DNA of 15,686 bases from Verrucomicrobiota bacterium (GTDB lineage Bacteria; Verrucomicrobiota; Verrucomicrobiia; Chthoniobacterales; UBA10450), in contig QHOF01000064.1 in assembly GCA_003219335.1 (NCBI GenBank), forward strand, positions 1 to 15,686, read 5' to 3'. The position numbers and the translations under genes are program-made. The notes under the pieces were generated by a model. That model searched no databases, was not told the DNA's origin, and saw nothing but the letters and a program-made list of their open reading frames with translations. Within the stretch, counting starts at the first letter, position 1. Each line of letters opens with the position of its first letter. Positions 7,992 to 13,835 of the stretch are shown here, one piece after another.

Positions 7992-9008
7992 ATGAAGATA
8001 TCAACAGTTATCACCTTATATAATTTAGAAAAGTATATCGATGATGCTATTCAATCAGTGTTAACACAAACCAGGCAGCCAGATGAAATAATAGTGGTGG
8101 ATGACTGCAGTACTGATGGCTCCGCTGATATTGTGGCTAAATACAGGCATAGAATTATCCATATAAAACATGACAAGAATATCGGACCATTAAGGAATTC
8201 TTTATCAGGATTAAAAGCAGCGACTGGTGATATTGTAGCATTTTTGGATGGTGATGATGTTTGGATGCCCGAAAAACTGGAAGCAATAGAAAAAGAATTT
8301 CTGCAAGATGAAGAAGTCGTACTTGTTTCGCATGACTTCAGAGAAGTTGATGAGAATTTGCAGTATGTGCACGATTTGAACATTTCGAATGAAACCAGAT
8401 TGAACACCCACAGAATAGCAAAAAGCTATGCTAAAAAAGACTGGAGTGACAAGATGCGGGAAGCTATTCTGTTCAGAGAAGGATTTTGGCTGGGGAGCGC
8501 CTATGCCGTACGAAGGGAAGCAATACCGCTGGCAAGGTTTGAAACGGTGATCGCCGAACACCCTGCTGCATGTTTATCTTATCTTGATATGACGCTTGGC
8601 CCTTTTATAGTAGCATCTAACCCAACCTTTAAAGTAGGATTCGTTAATGATGTTTTATTTAAACACAGGGCTCATGGTAATAATAGCTGGAGCTCAACAA
8701 ACCTAGAAGGCGAATTGCGCAATATAGAAAGGTGGCAATCGGTGAACGCTACGAGCTATCGTTCGATCGCAGAGTTTCTAACAGATAAAAAAATTCAGGA
8801 AAAGTATACTAATATTCACGATGAACTGGAATTAGTAAGACTTCAGTATACAGGTGAAAAACTAAAAGCTATTGGTAAATTCATTTCGCAGTCACCGGCC
8901 CTGTTTAAAGAAAAGAAAATAGTGCATGAATTTATAAGACTTCTAGCGACTACTTTTATGGGAGCAGAATTCTTTATCAGGTGGCAAGTAAGGCGAAGGA
9001 GCAGATAG
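7992..9008 (+). CDS. Family 2 glycosyltransferase, AT-rich and probably acquired
   Basis: A 338-residue GT-A glycosyltransferase. The start ATG at 7992 gives MKISTVITLYNLEKYIDDAI, the usual first strand and helix of the fold. The nucleotide-binding VVDDCSTDG (35-43), the KNIGPLRNSLSGLKAATGD segment and the metal-binding FLDGDD (84-89) follow. The C-terminal third has no motif I recognise and ends in a basic tail (RWQVRRRSR). No good ribosome-binding site is visible. Composition differs sharply from the neighbours: hand counts of three 60-base lines gave 40% (8041), 30% (8161) and 35% (8641) GC, against 55% in a line of the following gene (10201). AGA and ATA codons are frequent. This suggests recent transfer from an AT-rich donor. 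Substrate unknown. Confidence 0.88.
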   Translation: MKISTVITLYNLEKYIDDAIQSVLTQTRQPDEIIVVDDCSTDGSADIVAKYRHRIIHIKHDKNIGPLRNSLSGLKAATGDIVAFLDGDDVWMPEKLEAIEKEFLQDEEVVLVSHDFREVDENLQYVHDLNISNETRLNTHRIAKSYAKKDWSDKMREAILFREGFWLGSAYAVRREAIPLARFETVIAEHPAACLSYLDMTLGPFIVASNPTFKVGFVNDVLFKHRAHGNNSWSSTNLEGELRNIERWQSVNATSYRSIAEFLTDKKIQEKYTNIHDELELVRLQYTGEKLKAIGKFISQSPALFKEKKIVHEFIRLLATTFMGAEFFIRWQVRRRSR

Positions 9009-9054
9009 TAGTTGCGGATAGCCGCGCAGGCAAATACTGCTCCTAGTCCCTTCT

Positions 9055-9369
9055 CTATGATAGTGGCCGTTTGCCGCGCGCCTCGACACCATTGCCCCCG
9101 TACTCGCACCATATTTCCACCATCCCGAATTGTTCGAGGGTCCGCCGCATCCGCCCTCTGGTCCGGAAACGATTATACCAATCGGTGAGGGAATCATGGG
9201 TCTCGAGCAGCACCCACTCTCGCTGTAGCTCCTCGGTCAGATCGGGGTACACACGGTAACAGCAAAGAACCGGCGATAATCTGCTGAGCACCATTTGCGC
9301 CGGATAAAAATGCCGCGCCATGTTATGCAGAGGCCAAAGTGTATTGACCAACCGTTCCGTATATCTCAT
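9055..9369 (-). pseudogene. Truncated 3' remnant of a SAM-dependent methyltransferase gene, antisense
   Basis: On the minus strand, 104 residues read from MRYTERLVNTLWPLHNMARH to a stop (TAG, + strand CTA at 9055-9057). From memory the segment THDSLTDWYNRF followed by RTRGRMRRTLEQFG and EIWCEYGGNGVEARG resembles the C-terminal end of class I SAM methyltransferases found in polysaccharide clusters; no alignment could be run. The SAM-binding Rossmann half (E-x-G-x-G-x-G and the D/E after strand 2) is absent. Upstream on this strand the frame continues about five codons and then meets TGA, so the 5' two-thirds is missing. It points against all other genes and sits between the AT-rich GT2 and the first amidotransferase. 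It looks like a relic of an earlier arrangement; a functional short protein is possible but unlikely. Confidence 0.6.
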
Positions 9370-9467
9370 CCCCTTGTCCGCCGGTAAGCGTCACAAATAT
9401 CGGCGATTCTTTTTAGGTGCAGAAATCCCATTAATGGTTCACATATCACGGTGAGGAAATTTTAAAT

Positions 9468-11396
9468 ATGTGCGGAATTGCAGGGTGGTTGGGAAGTTTG
9501 CCGGACGGCGAAAACTACACTGAACGCATGGTGAAAGCTCTGCACCACCGAGGGCCTGACGGCCATGGCATTCGGTCATGGCCCGAGGCAACCCTAGTCC
9601 ACACCCGCCTCAGTATCATCGACCTGTCCCCGACGGGAGCGCAACCGATGGCGAATGAAGACGGAACTGTCTGGACCATCTTCAACGGCGAGATCTATAA
9701 CCATCGGGAGCTCCGTCACGACCTCAAAGTTCGCGGTCACGTGTTCAAGGGGCACTCAGACACCGAGGTGCTGCCTCATCTCTATGAGGAGGAAGGTCCG
9801 GAGTTTGTGAGCAAGTTGCGGGGTATGTTCGCCCTAGCAATTTATGATGCCCGAACCCGAACTTTGCTACTGGCCCGAGATCGTTTCGGGATCAAGCCTC
9901 TTTTCTACGCGCCAGGCAAAGATCGGCTTTCGTTTGCCAGCGAGATCAGACCCCTTCTCGAACTGCCTGGCATCGATACCCGACCCGACAAGCAGGCCAT
10001 CTACGATTTTGCCGCCCTCTTTTACGTCCCCGCACCAGAAACCTTTTACGTCGGTATAAGGGCGCTTCAACCAGGCGAGATGCTGGAGGCTCGTCTGAAC
10101 ATTGACGGGGTTTCATGGAAAACCCGAACCTATCATAGTTGGTCAATTAGCCCTGATCCCGCGCTAACACTAGACCAGGCCACAGAACGGGTTGATGAGT
10201 TGGTAACGGCCGCCGTTCAACGGCAATTAGAAAGCGACGTTCCACTTGGCTCTCTCCTCAGCGGTGGGATCGATTCCTCTCTTGTCAGTGTCGCGGCCCA
10301 GACGGCCCTGAGCGGCGGGCTTCGAACGTTTAATGTGCGCTTTTCAGAGAAAGAGTATGATGAGACGTGGGCAGCAGTGGCGGTGGCAAAACATATCGGA
10401 AGTCGCCACGAGTCGCTGGATATGGATGGCGTCCGAGGAACTTGGGATCACGTAACAGGCCTCCTCCTACATGCCGGACAACCCTTTGCCGATACGTCCC
10501 TGTTTGCCGTCAACGCCATCTGCCGGCTGATGCGGCAGCATGTCACCGTTGCGCTCTCCGGAGACGGCGGGGACGAAGGCTTTGGTGGTTACGAACACTA
10601 CTGGCAGATTGCCAGTATCGACCACCTGCAACGACTGCCCGCACCGATTTGGCGTATGGCTACTGTTGGCTTGCTCCCGTGGGTGCGTCTCGGTTTCGTA
10701 CGTGATTCTTTACCGCAACGGGTCCGAGATCTGACCGGTGCAGACAATACGGCGATCATTCAGAATCTATTTTCCTGGATACGCCAAGAAGAACAGGCAA
10801 GACTCTGCCGCACCACAGATGTCCTTCCTGTTCGCAGGCTGTTTGAGCCGCAGTGGGAGCATTATCTGCCCTCAACCGCTTCCCGGTTAGAACGTCTCTC
10901 CGCACACGCGACAGAGGTTAATACTCGTTTGGTTTTGGCTAATGACTTTCTATTCAAAGTGGACACAGCGAGCATGAGAGAAAGCCTAGAGGTTCGCGTG
11001 CCAATGTTGGACGAAGACTTATTTGCTTTCGGCCTTTCTCTACCGCATTATCTCAAAGTAAACGGTCGAACGTGTAAAAAGGTCTTACGGGCGCTTGCGG
11101 AACGCAGATTACCTCGCGCAGTTGCTGACAAACCCAAGTGGGGATTCGGAATCCCTGTAGACAGTTGGGTTGACGGAGACTTTAAGGTTGCCCTCAGCGA
11201 TGTCTTATTGGGTCCCTCCACTGGCCTGCCAGAGTTCTTCCGGCCGAAAGCCTACCGACCTATAGTAGAAGCTTTTTGTCAAGGGGATGCCTATCCCGGC
11301 ATCTCTCGGCAAGGACTCTATCAACGGGCTATCATGCTTCTGTCTGTCCAACTTGCAATCGACCGTCTGAAGATCGATTGTAACCCGCTGAAATGA
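9468..11396 (+). CDS. Asparagine synthase (glutamine-hydrolysing) family amidotransferase, copy 1
   Basis: A complete 642-residue two-domain amidotransferase. The class II glutaminase domain (about 1-215) has the nucleophile Cys2 in MCGIAGW, HHRGPDGHG, RLSIIDLSPTGAQPM, FNGEIYNHRELR (72-83), HSDTEVLPHLYE, GMFALAIYD and LARDRFGIKPLFY. The synthetase domain (about 240-620) has the ATP PP-loop SGGIDSSLVSVAAQ from Ser265, ALSGDGGDEGFGGYE, VDTASMRESLEVRVPMLD and KPKWGFGIPVDSW. The family forms an amide on a carboxylate using glutamine nitrogen and ATP. In a polysaccharide cluster the target is more plausibly a sugar carboxylate such as a uronic acid than free aspartate (inference). GAGGAA at about 9453-9458 lies upstream of the ATG. 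Two tracts are near-identical to the second copy at 13836. Confidence 0.92.
   Translation: MCGIAGWLGSLPDGENYTERMVKALHHRGPDGHGIRSWPEATLVHTRLSIIDLSPTGAQPMANEDGTVWTIFNGEIYNHRELRHDLKVRGHVFKGHSDTEVLPHLYEEEGPEFVSKLRGMFALAIYDARTRTLLLARDRFGIKPLFYAPGKDRLSFASEIRPLLELPGIDTRPDKQAIYDFAALFYVPAPETFYVGIRALQPGEMLEARLNIDGVSWKTRTYHSWSISPDPALTLDQATERVDELVTAAVQRQLESDVPLGSLLSGGIDSSLVSVAAQTALSGGLRTFNVRFSEKEYDETWAAVAVAKHIGSRHESLDMDGVRGTWDHVTGLLLHAGQPFADTSLFAVNAICRLMRQHVTVALSGDGGDEGFGGYEHYWQIASIDHLQRLPAPIWRMATVGLLPWVRLGFVRDSLPQRVRDLTGADNTAIIQNLFSWIRQEEQARLCRTTDVLPVRRLFEPQWEHYLPSTASRLERLSAHATEVNTRLVLANDFLFKVDTASMRESLEVRVPMLDEDLFAFGLSLPHYLKVNGRTCKKVLRALAERRLPRAVADKPKWGFGIPVDSWVDGDFKVALSDVLLGPSTGLPEFFRPKAYRPIVEAFCQGDAYPGISRQGLYQRAIMLLSVQLAIDRLKIDCNPLK
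9681..10079 (+). repeat. Near-identical tract 1 of the amidotransferase pair (left copy)
   Basis: This 399-base direct repeat matches 14058-14456 at a constant offset of 4377 bases. By hand comparison there is a single difference, C at 9938 against T at 14315, which is silent (GCC/GCT, Ala). The left edge is sharp: base 9680 is C and 14057 is T, and the preceding codons diverge. The right edge is at base 10080, A against C. It codes for residues 72-204 of the glutaminase domain. Confidence 0.97.
11121..11309 (+). repeat. Identical tract 2 of the amidotransferase pair (left copy)
   Basis: These 189 bases are identical to 15498-15686, again at the 4377-base offset. The left edge is sharp (A at 11120 against G at 15497, with further differences just upstream). 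The right edge is the window end, so the true tract may be longer. It codes for the C-terminal part of the synthetase domain, beginning VADKPKWGFGIPVDSW. Confidence 0.97.
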
Positions 11397-11456
11397 ACAT
11401 ATCCATTAGGCGTGATTCATCCATAGAGCTGAAAACATTTATTTGGTTTAATAACT

Positions 11457-11486
11457 TTGGACTGTTCGTCTAATAGAAGTGATAAT
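11457..11486 (+). promoter_or_regulatory. Possible sigma-70-type promoter before the third GT4 gene
   Basis: TTGGAC (11457-11462; four of six -35 consensus bases) and GATAAT (11481-11486; five of six -10 bases) are separated by 18 bases, in a locally AT-rich gap after the first amidotransferase gene. Transcription would begin near 11493, about 40 bases before the ATG at 11536. The match is by eye only, and gene spacing would also permit read-through from upstream. Confidence 0.3.
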
Positions 11487-11535
11487 AGATAGCCGGACAT
11501 CAAACCATTTTCTGCAGGTCTGCAGGCTTAACTCA

Positions 11536-12576
11536 ATGAAAAGCGTTCTTGTTATTACACCCTCTGCAACACAGCTACTTCCAACCCAGGGGCTCTTGAT
11601 TGCTGAACGGCTGCGTCAGGCCGGGGTGCAAACGTGCGTCTTAGGTAAGGCTAAGTCTCGTTGGGGCCGTCTGTTAGAAATCCCCTTTCGCAGTTGCATG
11701 TTGGCCCGTCGCTATGACGCGGTGCTTGTCAATGTTTACGGAGAATGGGCCTTCGTGTATGAATCGCTGGCCATTCTTTATGCTCGTCTATGGAAAAAGC
11801 GTATTGTTGTCCTTATCCGTAGTGGTCTTATGCCTGAATTTGTCCGCCGTCGGCCACGTTGGGCGAGGCTCGTGCTTTCTCAGGCAAATCTGGTTTTGGT
11901 GCCACACGGTTTTCTTCAAGAGAAATTATCTGGTCTAGGCCTGCGCATCGATGGGGTCATCCCCAACTTCATTGACTTGAAAAGATACAAATTTAGGCAG
12001 AGATCCGTGCTTGCGCCTCGTTTCTTGCACCTCCGCGGTATGTATCCGTATTACAACCCCCAAATGGCGATTCGCGCATTTAGCTTAGTTCAGAATAAGT
12101 ATCCTGATGCAACGCTAACGATGGCAGGACCGGAGGGAGAGGAATCAGCCCTCTGCCGAACCCTTGTTCAAGATCTTAACCTTCGTAATGTCCACTTTCT
12201 TGGGCAAGTCCCTAAAGAGCAGATTCCAATACTGGCAGACAGGCATGATATTCATCTACACACAAACCGCGTGGAAAACATGCCTGTTACAATTATAGAA
12301 ATGTGGGCTTGCGGCCTGCCGGTTGTTGGCACGGAAGTTGGAGGTATGCCGTATCTTGTTCACAATAGGATAGACGGCATCTTGATAAAATCGGAAGACT
12401 ACCAAGGGATGGCGAGCGCTTGCCTGGAACTTCTTTCGAACAGCGAGCTTGCCGGGACGCTTTCTCGTAACGGACGAGCGCGCGCCGAAAAGTTGACCTG
12501 GGAGAATATCAAGCCCTTATGGGAAAATGCCTTGCTGTTAGACGGTAAAGCAATTCGTGGGAATCTCTCTTCATGA
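11536..12576 (+). CDS. Family 4 glycosyltransferase (GT-B fold)
   Basis: A 346-residue retaining GT-B glycosyltransferase from the chosen start. The N-terminal domain reads KSVLVITPSATQLLPTQGLL and includes VLVNVYGEWAFVYESLAILY and VVLIRSGLMPEF. The C-terminal domain has VIPNFIDLKRY, FLHLRGMYPYYNPQMAIRAF, VHFLGQVPKEQIP and the donor-binding NMPVTIIEMWACGLPVVGTE, whose E-x7-E pair is Glu247 and Glu255. The ATG at 11536 starts the fold directly and has GCAGG upstream at 11522-11526. The longer frame from GTG 11479 adds 19 unlike residues and would overlap the possible -10 element. The gene lies between the first amidotransferase and the methyltransferase; all three may work on the same sugar residue or repeat unit. 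The substrate is not predictable. Confidence 0.87.
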   Translation: MKSVLVITPSATQLLPTQGLLIAERLRQAGVQTCVLGKAKSRWGRLLEIPFRSCMLARRYDAVLVNVYGEWAFVYESLAILYARLWKKRIVVLIRSGLMPEFVRRRPRWARLVLSQANLVLVPHGFLQEKLSGLGLRIDGVIPNFIDLKRYKFRQRSVLAPRFLHLRGMYPYYNPQMAIRAFSLVQNKYPDATLTMAGPEGEESALCRTLVQDLNLRNVHFLGQVPKEQIPILADRHDIHLHTNRVENMPVTIIEMWACGLPVVGTEVGGMPYLVHNRIDGILIKSEDYQGMASACLELLSNSELAGTLSRNGRARAEKLTWENIKPLWENALLLDGKAIRGNLSS

Positions 12577-12605
12577 GATTAACTCGCCGATATGTTCTCT
12601 CTTCG

Positions 12606-12633
12606 TTTGGCTTTCCAAAGCGAAAAAGCCAAA
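12606..12633 (+). other. Inverted repeat upstream of the methyltransferase start
   Basis: A perfect 9-bp inverted repeat (TTTGGCTTT at 12606-12614, AAAGCCAAA at 12625-12633) with a 10-base loop lies between the GT4 stop and the methyltransferase GTG. The left arm can alternatively form a short hairpin, TTTGG (12606-12610) with CCAAA (12615-12619). There is no T-run after it, so it is not a typical terminator. It ends 17 bases before the start codon and might affect translation, or might do nothing. Confidence 0.35.
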
Positions 12634-12650
12634 GCTAAAGACGCTCCCTT

Positions 12651-13811
12651 GTGAAGCTACGCCTCCTTGACCATCTAGTGTGTCCGATTGACAAAAGCCG
12701 GCTGGAGCTGGTTCAGTGGGAAGCCTCGTCGGTTAAACTTTCAGCAGAAGAACTTGGCCGCATTGAGCGTGTGGGGCTCGAGCCGGCTCTATTCTCTACG
12801 GAGATTACAACAGGTCTCCTACTTAACCGCACCAAAAAAATATTCTATCCGATCCACCAAGGAATTCCACGCATGCTAGTATTCCCGACAGGCGTTGCCC
12901 GGTATTTCGCCGAAAAGCATGCCGAGCGGATTGCTCGCGAACTGCCCGGCTTCACGTTGCCACAGGAAAAAGCAATGTCCGGGGAGGAGACGGTCCTCCG
13001 GACCTTCTCCAGCGAGTGGGTCAACTATGATTGGGACGAGGGAAGTTATTGGAACCTAACTCCCGACGTAATGTATAAAAGCATGAATTTTATGCTCGAC
13101 CTTAGCCGCAGACCTGTAAAAGATAAGCTTATCTTAGAGGTTGGCATCGGCATAGGGGGTATCGCTGACTATATGGCGCGTAGGGCGGAGTGTGAGTTGG
13201 TTGGGATGGACTTGAGCTACGCGGTCGATCCCGCATATAGGCATTTTGGCACCAACCCCTTCCTCCACATAGTCCAGGGCTCTGCTTTCGCGCCCCAGTT
13301 CCGAGAAAATACTTTCGATTTAGTTTACAGCCAAGGTGTTCTTCATCATACATTTTCGACGAAAAGCGCGTTTGACCAAATCTGCAAGCTTCCCAAACTT
13401 GGAGGACGGCTATACGTATGGGTCTATAATCCACACGACGACCAGCGCACTCTGATTCGGCGCGCGATTATGCTCATGGAGACCGTTATCCGTCCTCTGT
13501 GCTGCCGCCTCCCAGCAAGCCTTCAGACAGTTGCACTACTACCTCTCCTTCCGCTTTATCTGATTCACCAGAATTTTCTCGCCGGGCGGAACGGATCCCC
13601 GCGAATCAAATACGGACTACGGGAGGCCATGCATGCGGCTCGTGATCGCTTCACGCCACGGTTCGCCCACCGCCATACGGAGGAAGAGGTCTGCAGATGG
13701 TTTCGTGAAGCTGGATACATCAACCTTCAATGTGTCAGCAAACGCGCACATCCAGAATTTATTCCAATTTCGCTTGTCGCTGCCACAGCGGTAGACGGGA
13801 CGCGTGGTTAG
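12651..13811 (+). CDS. Class I SAM-dependent methyltransferase with Trm112-like N-terminus
   Basis: A 386-residue protein. The N-terminus (LRLLDHLVCPIDKSRLEL) resembles the Trm112/zinc-ribbon segment often fused to sugar methyltransferases, but only one cysteine (Cys11) remains. The Rossmann domain has motif I LEVGIGIGG (162-170), an acidic residue after strand 2 in VGMDLSYAV (Asp187), FDLVYSQGVLHH (222-233) and GGRLYVWVYNPHDD. A hydrophobic stretch at about 279-302 could touch the membrane. The end, HTEEEVCRWFREAGY, is a typical C-terminal element. It probably O-methylates a sugar of the surface glycan (inference). GTG at 12651 is the only plausible start near the conserved N-terminus and lacks a clear ribosome-binding site. 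The second amidotransferase starts 24 bases after its stop. Confidence 0.87.
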   Translation: MKLRLLDHLVCPIDKSRLELVQWEASSVKLSAEELGRIERVGLEPALFSTEITTGLLLNRTKKIFYPIHQGIPRMLVFPTGVARYFAEKHAERIARELPGFTLPQEKAMSGEETVLRTFSSEWVNYDWDEGSYWNLTPDVMYKSMNFMLDLSRRPVKDKLILEVGIGIGGIADYMARRAECELVGMDLSYAVDPAYRHFGTNPFLHIVQGSAFAPQFRENTFDLVYSQGVLHHTFSTKSAFDQICKLPKLGGRLYVWVYNPHDDQRTLIRRAIMLMETVIRPLCCRLPASLQTVALLPLLPLYLIHQNFLAGRNGSPRIKYGLREAMHAARDRFTPRFAHRHTEEEVCRWFREAGYINLQCVSKRAHPEFIPISLVAATAVDGTRG

Positions 13812-13835
13812 GTCTGAAAATTTGGAGGTCGGGCC

